A DNA stretch of 64,000 nt from Narthecium ossifragum (lineage: Eukaryota > Streptophyta > Magnoliopsida > Dioscoreales > Nartheciaceae). The stretch lies in NCBI GenBank assembly GCA_963920575.1, contig OY986967.1, positions 11,588,061-11,652,060 on the forward strand, given 5' to 3'. A program made the translations under genes and the position numbers. This document shows positions 10,804 to 21,232 of this stretch, piece by piece. The notes beneath the pieces were generated by a model. The model was not told where the DNA came from. It saw only the letters and a program-made list of their open reading frames with translations, and did no database searches. Numbering within the stretch: the stretch's first letter is position 1; each line of letters opens with the position of its first letter.

Positions 10804-10827
10804 ACGGTCGACCGGCAGATCGACCGT
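10804..10827 (+). promoter_or_regulatory. NA1 leader inverted repeat
   Basis: ACGGTCGA (10804-10811) and TCGACCGT (10820-10827) are exact complements around an 8-nt loop, 168 nt after the PBS and 120 nt before gag. NA2 has a different 10-bp inverted repeat at the same place (59385-59412). It could be a packaging or dimerisation hairpin, or another copy of the LTR dyad motif. Confidence 0.65.
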
Positions 10828-10946
10828 GAGCGTAGTCAGGTTAGTTTTATTGCTTTAAAACTTTTTCCTTTCAATCTTTGTTTTCTGGATTTTCTCCTCT
10901 CCTTCGAATATTCTGTTTTCTTTTTCTCTTTTTGGTGTGATCTTGC

Positions 10947-13115
10947 ATGCAAGGTAGACGATCCCTAAATAATCCGTTGGAACCTTTGGATCTAGAAATA
11001 GAGACCACACTTCGAGCAGCTAAAACCTTAGCACAAAAATCTCTAAGTAACTATCAGGAAGCCATAAGAAACTTGCAAACCTTAATGGCTGAACACGAGG
11101 AACATGTCATTGACCCTAATGATAATATGGGTAGGGTTGGAAATGATAACAATAATAGAGAAGTCCCAATTTGGAATCACTTCCTACCTGGACCTTATAC
11201 CTATGCTTCTTGTATCAACCCACCTACCATCAATGCTACCCATTATGAGATTAAGTCTAATTGGATTACAGCCTTACCTTCTTTTTATGGGTGTGAGAAT
11301 GAGGATCCTTATGGACACATTGCTAGCTTTCTTGAAATCCTCTCTATGTTCAAACTTCAGCATTTTAATGATGATGCCTTTAGACTCAAACTCTTCCCTT
11401 TTTCTTTGAAAAATAAGGCTAAACATTGGCTCCAAACTTTACCTCCAAATTCAATTTCAACATGGGACCAACTTCAGGATGCTTTCCTTAAGAAATATTT
11501 CCCGATCATTAAAACTCAAAATTATCGAACCATGATTATTTCTTTTAAGCAAAATGAAGATGAGATGTTTCATGAAGCTTGGAAAAGATTTAAGGATCTT
11601 CTTAGAGAATGTCCTCATCATGAAGTACCTCAGTGGCAGTTAGCCCATTCGTTTTATAATGGTCTTATTGATCGTCATAGGACGATGGTCGAAGCTTGCT
11701 GCGGGGGTGTTGTTCTTAGTAAGCCTTGGACTGCTCTTTGGGAAATGTACGACAACCTTGCTGAAAACTCACAACACAATGCCTCAGTCTCTAGGAGTCG
11801 GTCTACCACTGTTCGTGATTCTCGGGGAATTCATGAAATTTTTGAATTCCAAAGTCTCTCCGCACAAGTAGCCCTCCTAACTAAAGAGCTGAATCAGTTG
11901 AAAACAGGTCAAACTCTTACTCAACAATCGCCTCACACTTCTTCTGAAACCTGTGCCCTTTGTCTTAACTCTGGTCATCATATCACTGATTGTCAGCTGG
12001 CCCCCAATTTCCCTGAGTTTGTTCAGGAACAAGTTAATGCAACTTATGGTTTTTTCAAACCTCAGAACAACCCTTATTCTAATACCTACAATCCAGGTTG
12101 GAGAGATCATCCTAATTTTAGTTGGAAGCCACAACCGTCAAGTAATTTTCAAGGGCAAAACAATCCAGCTAATACTTCTACTCTCAAGTACCCACCTAAA
12201 TCTTTTGCAAATCCAAACCCTGGGTGCTCTTCACATTATCCTCAGAATACCTCTCAACCTCCTCCTCCTGAATCATCAACTGAGCCCACTTTAAATTCTA
12301 TCATGAGTACACTTTTAGAGATGAGAGGTGATTTCAATAGGGCCATGTCATCCATGAAGGTCGAAATTTCAACTGTCAAAGGTGATGTCTCTGTATTGAA
12401 AAACAACTTATCTTCAACGATTCAATCCGTTTCAAATTTAGAAAAACAAATTGGTCAACTTTCTAACACCTTGTCTAAAAGAGAGGATGGGCATTTGCCA
12501 AGTCAATCTGTCACCAACCCAAGAGGCCAGCACTATGTGGAAAGCCAAAAATTTGAGAGTGCTAAAGCCGTTGTGACCCTTAGAAGTGGTAAAATAGTTG
12601 ATAATCAAATAGGTGAACCTGTCAGTACAGACGATCGATTGGCCTACCAGCCGATCCATCGTCCAACTCGAGATGACTGTTTCATTTCACCTGATGCTAG
12701 CCCATCTGATTCTAGAGAGCCTGATTCAGCTAAATATATTCCTAAAGTGCCTTTTCCTGCAGCCCTTAAGGACCCGTACCCAACCATCAAAGCCCGAAGA
12801 GCTACTGAGGAAATCCTTGAAACTTTCAAACAGGTCAACATCAACATACCCTTGCTTCAGGCCATTCGTCAGATTCCGTCGTATGCCAAATTTCTTAAGA
12901 ACCTATGCACTCATAAACGCCAGACAAAACCCAAAGGGGACAAGAAAATCATTTTACCTGAACAAGTCAGTTCAATTTTGAAACATGACACGCCACCCAA
13001 ATTAAAGGACCCTGGTACCCCTACCATACCCTGTTGCATAGGAGACTACCAGATTGATGGTGCCCTTCTTGACCTTGGAGCCAGTGTTAACATTTTGTCC
13101 TACTACCTTTATTAG
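10947..13115 (+). pseudogene. gag: NA1 gag and start of protease, ends at an in-frame stop
   Basis: A 722-codon frame. Retrotrans_gag-type capsid lies near residues 90-270 (LPSFYGCENEDPYGHI, LKNKAKHWLQTLPP, FHEAWKRFKDLLRECPHH). A textbook CX2CX4HX4C zinc knuckle lies at 11952-11993. A linker rich in Asn/Pro/Gln follows, then a helical stretch (about 12300-12480). The protease begins at the end, with the active-site triad DLG at 13071-13079 (LLDLGASVN), the Athila-type variant of D-S/T-G. TAG at 13113-13115 stops the frame 11 codons after the active site; the same frame continues after it. I chose the ATG at 10947 as the first in frame after the leader hairpin. Confidence 0.88.
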
Positions 13116-14336
13116 GAATTTGGGATGGAAGAACTTAAACAGACATCAGTGATCTTGCAATTAGCTGACAGGTCCATTAAGACACTTAGAGGTATAGTAG
13201 AAGATGTTTTAGTTAAAGTGGATAATTTTTTCTTTCCGGTTGACTTTGTTTTCTTAGACATGGAACCTGTTGTCCACTGCAAAAAGACTGTACCCATTAT
13301 TCTCGGACGTCCGTTTTTGGCCACGGCTAATGCCTGCATAAATTGTCGAACTGGTGTGATGGATGTTTCTTTTGGTAATATGCATGTTAAATTGAATATC
13401 TTTAAGACTGCATGTTTGCCTGAGCATGAGAATGAATGCTTTCATGTTGATAGTTTGACGGACTGCTTTGATGATAAGTCTCATGTTATAATGAATGATA
13501 GATTGCCTACAATTTGGGATGAATACGATTTTGATGATAATGATTATGATGTTGAGCTGCATGATGATATATTACCTACAATTTGGGATGAATATGATTC
13601 TGATGATGATGATTATGATGTTGAGCTGCATGATGATATATTGTCTACAATTTGGGATGAATATGATTCTGATGATGATGATTATGATGTTGAACTGCAT
13701 GATGATAGATTGCCTATAATTTGGGATGAGTATGATTCTGAGGATGATGATGTTGAATTAAAGAATGACATTTTGTCTGATAGTTTGAATGCATATGCTT
13801 CTGACTCTGATGATGATGTTAATCGGGACATTGTACAATCGAAAGATGACATCAAACCACACATCTTGTCCGAACCTATTTTTTGGGTGGTTGAGCCCCT
13901 TCCACCGTTACCTTTTACTCCTGCACCTGACTTAGATCTTGGACAAGTTCTTGCTTATTATGTTGACACACACTTTTGCACAGATGTGTCAGTATATTCT
14001 AAACCTGAGCCACCACCGCCACCTTTACCTATATTTACACCATCGTCATTGCCTACACCCATTCTGAGATTGAAATCCACTCCAAGTTCACTTCCGGGTC
14101 CCAACATTATGAGGGACACATACCGTAGAGTAGGTTGCAAGATAAAACATGACGATAGGTTGCCATGCATAGAGGGTGGAGCCTCTAGTTCACATGTGGG
14201 GAGAAAAGAACTGATTAGCCTGCATCATCAAATACTGAACTTACTGTGGGGCTGGGTTTGGTTTCAAGCATTATATGGAGGAAATTATTCTAAGTTGGGT
14301 GATCGATGTCGTCAAATTGACAGATTCATGCTTTAA
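13116..14336 (+). pseudogene. NA1 protease C-terminal half plus acidic repeat tail
   Basis: Continues the gag-protease frame after the TAG at 13113. Protease features continue (LQLADRSIKT, VPIILGRPFLATANACINC) to about 13410. There follow an acidic region with a 23-residue repeat (13494-13763), a Pro-rich stretch (PEPPPPPLP) and a C-terminal part I do not recognise (ending RQIDRFML). In autonomous Athila elements RT would follow the protease; here the acidic domain replaces it. NA2's ORF shares the acidic character but no clear sequence. Confidence 0.75.
13494..13763 (+). repeat. 69-bp tandem repeat encoding an acidic 23-residue unit
   Basis: Three full units (from 13494, 13563, 13632) and a shorter fourth (from 13701) encode variants of DDILPTIWDEYDSDDDDYD plus VELH. 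Units stay in frame, which fits expansion while the ORF was coding. Confidence 0.85.
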
Positions 14337-14385
14337 TTGCACCTGCTAGGGAAGTCTAGCGATAGACGTAAAATTTCACGCTTTT

Positions 14386-14399
14386 TGGGAGGCAACCCA
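14386..14399 (+). other. NA1 post-ORF hairpin, AGGCAA loop
   Basis: TGGG-AGGCAA-CCCA, 50 nt after the last ORF. It matches AT1 2608-2625 and NA2 60613-60628 in loop and place but has a different stem. Confidence 0.55.
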
Positions 14400-14531
14400 G
14401 TTTTATGATTTTTCCTTAGCTTTTTTTTAGAATTGTTTTGATTTTTAGGAATTTTTCCATGATTTTTCCTTGATTTTCCGTGATTTTTCTTTAAGAATAA
14501 TCATAATATCTAGAAAATCGAAGTTCTTGGA

Positions 14532-14720
14532 GGACGGTCGACCGTCCCATCGACCGGCAGAGCGTCCGTGAGGCTCTGTTAAAAATAAAGCTTCTCAGGG
14601 TCGATGGAAGGATCGACCGTCAGCTCCTCAAACAGGTAACGTGGGCCACGGTCGATCGGGCGATCGACCGTTAGTTTCTAATTTCAAATAAGTTGGTTCG
14701 TGGTCGATCGATCGATCCAC
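14532..14720 (+). promoter_or_regulatory. GGTCGATC dyad cluster in NA1 3' region
   Basis: It starts with the perfect 16-bp palindrome GGACGGTCGACCGTCC (14532-14547). CATCGACCGG, GGTCGATGG/GGATCGACCGT, CGGTCGATCGGGCGATCGACCG and GGTCGATCGATCGATCC follow at intervals of about 50 bp. Confidence 0.6.
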
Positions 14721-15295
14721 CGTTTGATTTTGTTCTCACAAAACCCTCTCCCACGGTCGATCCGACTTCATCTTCTTCCTCCCTCGTCACCATCCACCGT
14801 CCGTCGCCACCGCTCTGGCCGCTCCCAGCTCTCCAACCCACCTTCAACACCGTCACAATCTTCTCCTCTACCTCCTCCCGGCCTCTTCCTCCCCCAATTT
14901 CGTCTCTTCCGACGCCGGCGAACATCCCCTGTTCCTACCGCTATCTCCGATCACCTCTTCCACTGCTTCCCACCGTCCCTTACAACCTCCAGCACCTTCC
15001 TTTGGCCGTTACGACTCTTTTGCAACCTTCAAAACTCAATCTTGTAGCTCGGTTGCCCGGATTCCACCTCCGACGATCCTCCACCGCGCCGGTCATCTTC
15101 TATCCGCCTCTTGGCCCTCCGATTCTACAATTAAATCACCTAGGTGCGTTCTCAGGCCTTCTGCGATGCTTCCTTGCTCCTTACCCACCTCTATTGAAGC
15201 TCCGGCCGCCCACGATTCCATCCCTACTGGTCCCATTCTCCGGCGACGACGTTTCATCGTTGATCGTCGCCGGTGAGCTCTCAGCCGTCCGTTAG
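14693..15295 (+). other. NA1 CT-rich, Pro/Ser-rich open frame of doubtful coding status
   Basis: A 200-codon open frame in a C-rich tract. No domain recognised; overlapping long frames in phase +1 suggest composition rather than selection. A homologous tract sits at the same place in NA2 (60720-61470): both end in a CTCCGG-GACG.. CACCGGTGAGC-like stretch. It might be an old captured host 5' exon or a structural spacer. Confidence 0.35.
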
Positions 15296-15901
15296 CTGAT
15301 GGACGAGATCCATACGCTTTTGCAGCCCAGTTTTCCGATCTGTCAGTGTAGATCTTCAATCCGGATAATTTTATGGACACTGATTATTTGGGTGTTGTGT
15401 ATGGATCATTTAATGTATTTTATTGCTTTAATGTCTTTATTTTTAATTTTTGTGGATTGAATGTTTGTATAAGGCTGCTATATGATAATAATACAAAGGA
15501 GACTTTGCCGAAATTGTTAATGATTTTTATGCCTTTCTATAATTTTTTATACATTTTCCATTCTATTATATTTGATCTTTTGGAAAGGTATCTTTTATGG
15601 CAGGTGGCCTTTGGCACTCATTGAGGGGCGACTTATGCCATTCTTATATAGTTCGATCAGGGGGTTATTCTTAAAATCTTTACATATGTCTCTAACATTT
15701 TATGGTGATTTCTATGATTTTATTCGTTTAATCTCTTCTAGAGACATGAATTTATTCCATAGCGACGTATTCTTCTTATGGGCGGTGTGGTGATCGTCTC
15801 TTATGCGAGCCAACTACTTATAGTGTAATATCTACGGTGATCTCTACCCTTTTTCCTTACTTTATTTTTATGACTTAGTGTAATTCGGGACAATTACATT
15901 C

Positions 15902-15916
15902 AAGTTGGGGGGTAGA
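15902..15916 (+). promoter_or_regulatory. Internal polypurine-like tract in NA1
   Basis: AAGTTGGGGGGTAGA almost copies the terminal tract at 16939-16950 but lies 1,040 bp upstream of the 3' LTR. NA2 has the same tract at 62279-62293, 980 bp upstream of its LTR. It is a candidate second plus-strand priming site. Confidence 0.5.
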
Positions 15917-16283
15917 TTCTAGGAATTTAATTTTTATGATTATACATCCCTTGAAATATGTCAAAAGGATGAAATTATGATATGACTTGACAAAGATGCA
16001 GGTTTTAGAAATTTATTTTATGGATTATTCTGAGACTTGTATGTCATATAAGAAATAGTAAATTTTTTCTATGCATGACATTATTTCTATACTTTAGCAC
16101 TTTTACCATGATTTAAAGATAACTTGACATATCCTAATGCACATGTTCACTTTCACATGTTAAGGGGTTGATATTAGATTCTAAACATGATACTAGGATA
16201 GATTTACAATTCTATATCATGAAACAGAAAATACATGAACACATGCAATTATCTGAGTATGTCAAAAAAAAAAAAATTTCAAC

Positions 16284-16421
16284 TTAGTAACCGGGCAGTG
16301 TGTCTAACCAGCGTGGTGTTCGCGTAAAACGGTTGAATTTCCTGGAAAAAAATAAGGGTTTCATACTTAGAAACCGGGCAGTGTGCCTAATCAGCATGGT
16401 GTTCGCGTAAAACAGTTGAAA
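16284..16421 (+). repeat. Duplicated CCGGG stem-loop CGTAAAA motif in NA1
   Basis: Copies at 16284-16332 and 16366-16421. CAGTGTGT or CAGTGTGC pairs (G-U pairs allowed, one mismatch) with GCGTGGTG or GCATGGTG across a CTAACCA or CTAATCA loop. Each copy is framed by CCGGG and TTCGCGTAAAAC, the same frame as in AT1 with different stems. Confidence 0.55.
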
Positions 16422-16938
16422 TTCATGATGTAAAAAATGAATAAAAACATATATTGCTATGTGATAAGTGGAAGATATGTGTTTGGATATGATTGTGATC
16501 TTGAATAGTTGAAGTGCTTAGGTATAATTGATGCTCTGAAGCATGTGGAACCCTAATCACACACAAGAGTATTAAAGTTGTTTTTAATCATGATTAAATA
16601 TGTTGAAGTGTTGGAAATATGTTATGACATGTTTTGATTTACTATGTTTTTATGTGAATATGAGTTGAAGGGTATATTTATGGATATTATTTCTATTTCA
16701 TGCATTAGAGTTGATGAATATTATAATTGATTTATGATGATATATTTAAGGGATGTATAGATGTTTGTGGGTGTCATCCCTGAAAACCCTCAGGAGACTA
16801 TAACTCCTCCACTGGGGTAATCCAGGGGTTTAAAGGCTTATTGCACATGCTAAGTGCAATCGTGAGACCTACGAAAGTGGCTAGTTAGAGTTATTGCTTT
16901 CTTTTTATCTTTTCTTTGCTCGAGGATTAGGAAAGTGT

Positions 16939-16950
16939 AAGTTGGGGGTG
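16939..16950 (+). promoter_or_regulatory. NA1 polypurine tract
   Basis: AAGTTGGGGGTG directly precedes the 3' LTR. Confidence 0.8.
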
Positions 16951-18383
16951 TGAAGAGTCACTAAATATTAATAATTAAACCCCTTAATTTACCTTTGTTA
17001 GGCTTAGAGTGTTTGTATTTGATAGTTTGTTAGTTGATTTCAGGTTTAATGAAGATTCAAGTTAGAAAGTACAAAAAAGGCTTAATATGCTGAAATACAC
17101 TGCTCTGTCGACTGTTAGCATAATATTCACCAGCAATTATTCTTAGGTCCAAATATTCTAAAATTTGGGTGACATCTAGAAGACATCAAGATGTACAACT
17201 TCCATGTTGGACACATTCGGAGATTCCTGATGGATTGATAACAGTTTTGAAGAAGATGAAGATATTTAGCTGCTGGAAGACTGGTCCGTCGACGCCCAGG
17301 AGAATATTCGCGAAATATTCTAGATAAGTCCAAATATTGTAAACTCTTCGGGAGAGGATAGAAGACTTCCAAATATACATCTTTTATGTTGGACTCGTTC
17401 CAAAATTCTGGACGGGTTGAACCCACTCGCGATTGAAAGAAGCTGTCAGGGTTGAACCAGGAAATCCGAGTTGCACTTGAGGTCTAACTCAACCCTAAAA
17501 CCCTAATCCGGGAATTAAGATATAAAAAGGGTTTTGTGGCTGGAAAGAGGGAGGCCTCCATAGAGAGAAAAAGAGGGATTCATATTGGAGAAGAAGACGG
17601 AGATGCGCCGTGGATCCCTAACCTTCTTCATCGAATATATGGATCTCACTCAAAAGATGAGTGGCTAAACTCTGTACTTAGGGATCTCATGAAGCTTTAG
17701 TGTAGCTTCTTTGTATTTTCTAGTTTGATTCTTGTTATCTTTTCAAATACATGATCCTATGAATATGGTTTTATTTTATAAAGAGTTGAGGGAACAGAGT
17801 TCCTTGATGTATTTTGAGTCCTACTTAATTGCTGTGCTTGATGGTAGAGATTCGTAGGATGATTTTTCTGTTGCTTTTGTGGATGCCTTTGAGATAATCT
17901 ATGCTAGATGAAGATAGGTTGTACTCAGATTAAGTTCGAAGACAATCTATGCTAAGTTTGGATAGGTTATGCCTTGGGGAAACAATCGCATTATTTTAGG
18001 GATTCATGTAAGCTTAATAAGCTGTGAATCCATAATGTCGAGATAAGAAAACAAGAGGATAACTAGAGAATACAGGAAGTGAAACTAAAGTGGATTGAGT
18101 AATCACTAGGTTTTCTCTCATTGATCTATTTCAATTTCGTTAATTGCTTTCTTAATTAGTTTTATTAATCAGTTCCTAAAACCTCAAATCAATCCTTCTT
18201 CGCTTTAGGACTAGAGTGTTGAGAGTTAATTCTGATGTTTCTTTGTTAGTCAAAGTTTTCCCTGAGGACCGACCCCGTATTTCACTATTATTCTATCTTA
18301 TTAATTTAGTGTTGAAACAAAGGTTTATAAATTTCTAAATTGCGTTTTGCATACGTTTTAACGACGACGTTTGTATACGATCA
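16951..18383 (+). repeat. NA1 3' LTR
   Basis: TGAAGAGTCA...ATACGATCA, 1,433 bp, the same length as the 5' LTR. GTGAC (18384-18388) follows and CH1 gag resumes. Confidence 0.9.
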
Positions 18384-18388
18384 GTGAC

Positions 18389-19210
18389 GCCCTTGACTGG
18401 TCGTGCACCGCCCAGCACACCAGTGGCGGAGAGGAGCCGACGTGGGAGGAGTTCAGGGCATTGTTCTTGGACGCGTACTTCCCAGAGAGTACGCGTGACG
18501 CCTTGTCGCGCGAGTACCAGTCCCTCTTGCAGGGTACTCTCTCCGTTCAGCAGTATGCCACTCGGTTCACGTACTTGGTCCGTTTCGCGGGGGCAGTGGC
18601 AGCAGATCCAGTGGCCAGGGCACGGCAGTTTGAGTGGGGTCTTCGTCCAGAGATCAAGCTCCAGACGTGTTCCCACCGCTTTCACAGGCACTCAGCAGTT
18701 CCGAACTGCGCCTTAGTTGTGGAGGCGCAGTCCCAGGACGAGAGACGCCGGGCAGTTCCACCGGCAGTCTCTACCAGCTCACAGCAGCAGAGTCTCCAGT
18801 TCAGAGGGGGATTCGGCGGAGGGTACCAGCGGCATCAGCGACGCTTTCAGCAGCGGTCGCAGCGCCCGCAGCAGTTCCAGGCACATTTGCCTAGTTTGCC
18901 ATGCCAGTTTCTCCTGACGGCCGGGCCGTCTGGGCAGGCTCCGTCAGGGGGAGGCCAGGGTTAGCAGCCTGGTGGCGCGTCAGCCACTTGTTTCCAGTGC
19001 GGGCAGCCGGGAGACTTCCGCCAGGACTGTCCCATGCGAGGGGCACGGAGCGCTGTGCCGCAGGGCAGTAGAGGCGGGGGGTACGGTGCCTGGCAGGGGA
19101 GCGGTGGTGGGCGCTGGTCAGGGGCTGGACCGGGCCACTCCAGGGGTGGAGGCGGGCATCGGGGGCGTGTGTTTGCTCTTCCGGTGCGTGAGCAGCCGGA
19201 CACCATTTAG
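18389..19210 (+). pseudogene. gag: CH1 gag, C-terminal part with damaged zinc knuckle
   Basis: Resumes the gag frame after NA1 (ALDWS..., EEFRALFLDAYFPESTRDALSREY). A Gln/Arg-rich stretch follows, then TAG at 18962-18964, then the knuckle at 18989-19030 (CFQCGQPGDFRQDC). The expected zinc-ligand His is Asp here, which should weaken zinc and RNA binding. A second TAG lies at 19208-19210. The reading phase across the NA1 insertion is consistent with one original gag. Confidence 0.85.
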
Positions 19211-19560
19211 CTTTACCAGCCGTACCAGCAGCCACAGCAGTACCAGCAGGCAGCGGCAGAGCCATCCATCCTCAAAGGTATCTTTCATCTTTCTAGTTCT
19301 TTAGTAGATGTGCTGATAGACTCTGGGGCGTCTCATTCCTATGTTGCTAGCATGTGTGTGGCATCGCTAGGATTAGAGACGAGTTGGCTAGAGGTGGCAC
19401 AGTCTGTAGACTCACCGATCGGCGGCACAGTCAGGGTAGACCAGGTCTGCCGATCTTGTTCTTTGGAGGTTGGAGGCCTCCGTGTCTGTCTAGACCTGCG
19501 GGTGCTAGACATGATAGGCTTCGATGTGATACTCGGTATGGACTGGTTTGAGCAGACCGA
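19211..19560 (+). pseudogene. CH1 protease
   Basis: Same frame as gag, so gag and pol were one polyprotein as in chromoviruses. The aspartic protease active site LIDSGASHSYVAS (from 19313) and the downstream FDVILGMDWF are intact. The frame is lost just after this (about 19555). Confidence 0.85.
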
Positions 19561-20506
19561 GCTATCATCGACTGTGGTCGCCGGAGGGTGGTCGCTTGGA
19601 CACCCGATGGGACACAGTTTGTGTTGTTGGGGGATCGGTTCTCAGTCGATTCCTTTGCTTGTGGTGTGGGGAGACGTGGCAGCGAGCTCTCAGCCTTGTT
19701 GGTCAGTCTGTCCCTGTTCAGTTCTGAGGGAGTGTAGTAGAGCAATTTTCCTAGGATCGTGTGCGACTACACCGACGTGTTTCCCGAGGTGTTACCAGGG
19801 CTTCCACCGCCCAGAGAGGTCGATTTTGAGATCGACCTAGTACCAGGTACCGCACCGATCTCTCTCCCAGCTTTCAGGATGGCACCAGCAGAGCAGTGTG
19901 AGTTGAGGACTTAGCTAGACGAGCTTACCAGCAGAGGTTTCATTCGTCCCAGCATGTCTCCCTGGGGGGCGCCTGTGTTGTTCGCAAAGAAGAAGGATGG
20001 TACCCTTCGACTTTGCATAGACTACAGGCGGCTCAACAGGGTGACGATGAAGAACAGGTATCCGATGCCGAGAATCGACGACTTGTTTGACCAGCTGCAA
20101 GGATCTTCGTGTTCTCGAAGATCGATCTCCGCACCGGCTACCACCAGTTGAGGGTTCGGGATTGCGACATCCCGAAGACGGCTTTTCAGACTCGGTACGG
20201 CCTGTACGAGTTCGTGGTGATGCCGTTTAGGCTGACGAACGTACCAGCAGCGTTCATGGATCTCATGCAGAGGATCTTCCGGCCTTTCCTAAACGAGTTC
20301 GTGGTGGTGTTCGTCGACGACATCCTTATCTACTCCCGATTAGAGGCGTGGCACGAGCGACACTTGGCGACAGTGTTGCAGCTACTTCGGGAGCATCGAC
20401 TTTATGCCAAGGCTTCCAAGTGCGAGTTCTGGCTTGCATAGGTGGGGTTCCTTGGACACGTGGTGTCGACAGCAGGGATCTCATTTGACCCCGCCAAGTC
20501 GAGGCA
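19561..20506 (+). pseudogene. pol: CH1 reverse transcriptase
   Basis: A frame-shifted linker runs from 19561 to about 19800. RT then starts in another frame ([40 protein letters not shown]). It has TAG at 19912-19914, a frame change near 20105 within FDQLQGS...FSKIDL, the FVDD active-site box at 20310-20321, a TAG at 20439-20441 and another frame change near 20495. The sequence is clearly Tekay-type. CH2 offers the uninterrupted phase for comparison. Confidence 0.88.
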
Positions 20507-21232
20507 GTGGTACAGTGGCAGAGACTGAGGACAGTGTTCGAGGTCCGTAGCTTCTTAGGCCTGGCGGGTTACTACAAGCGGTTCGTGCGGGACTTCTCCA
20601 GAGTTGCCGGACCGTTGACCAGACTGACACAGAAGGCCATACCGTTTGTGTGGGATGATGCTTGTGAGCGAGTCTTCGTGGAGCTGAGGACCAGGTTGAC
20701 CAGTGCACCGGTGCTGATCGTCCCTGAGCGAGGTGTTGGTTACAGTGTCTACTGCGACGCCAGCGGTGAGGGTTTGGGGTGTGTCCTCATGCAGGAGGGC
20801 CAAGTAGTTTCCTATGGTTCTCGTCAGCTGAAGAACCATGAGAGGAATTACCCGACTCACGACTTGGAGCTAGCAGCGGTGGTCTTCGGCCTGAAGACCT
20901 GGCGTCACTACCTCTATGGCGAGAAGTTCTCTGTCTTCTCGAACCATAAGAGCTTGAGGCACGTTTTCACCCAACGTGACCTCAACCTGAGACAGCGACG
21001 CTGGATGGAGCTACTGGAGGACTACGACTTTGAGTTGCATTACCATCCTGGTAAGGCAAACGTCATAGCAGACGCGCTGAGCAGACAGGTGAGAGACGCC
21101 AGAGCAGCAGTTGCAGGGTTGTCAGCGTGGCAGTGGCAGGCTCTAGAGACGGCGGGCCAGTTGGGGCTCGAGTTGAGGATCGGGGACCCAGCAACTTTCT
21201 CTATGCAGTGCAGAGTATGCCAGCAGTCTTAG
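20507..21232 (+). pseudogene. pol: CH1 RT thumb and RNase H
   Basis: A 241-codon open stretch: [20 protein letters not shown] (RT end), then RNase H with [16 protein letters not shown] (Asp near 20755), [18 protein letters not shown] and the end motif [16 protein letters not shown] (about 21040-21090). In the third acidic motif SDH reads SNH (FSNHKS), loss of a catalytic Asp. A frame change near 21190 precedes integrase. Confidence 0.85.

Larger units (their letters stand above)
15296..16938 (+). other. NA1 3' noncoding region
   Basis: No credible gene. It holds an internal polypurine-like tract (15902-15916), two CCGGG stem-loop motifs (16284-16332, 16366-16421) and a stretch CCCTCAGGAGACTATAACTC (about 16787) that is also kept in NA2 (about 63111). 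Overall AT-rich. Confidence 0.6.
9180..18383 (+). mobile_element. NA1: complete non-autonomous gag-protease LTR element
   Basis: A 9,204-bp element flanked by GTGAC (9175-9179 and 18384-18388). Two 1,433-bp LTRs, a tRNA-Asp PBS (10618-10635), one gag-protease reading frame with a single internal stop, a long noncoding 3' region and a polypurine tract (16939-16950). No RT, RNase H or integrase motif exists in any frame between 14337 and 16950, so it must borrow these in trans. It resembles the published TR-GAG idea (LTR elements with gag only), here with a protease and an extra acidic tail. Sampled LTR stretches differ at roughly 5% of sites. Confidence 0.9.
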
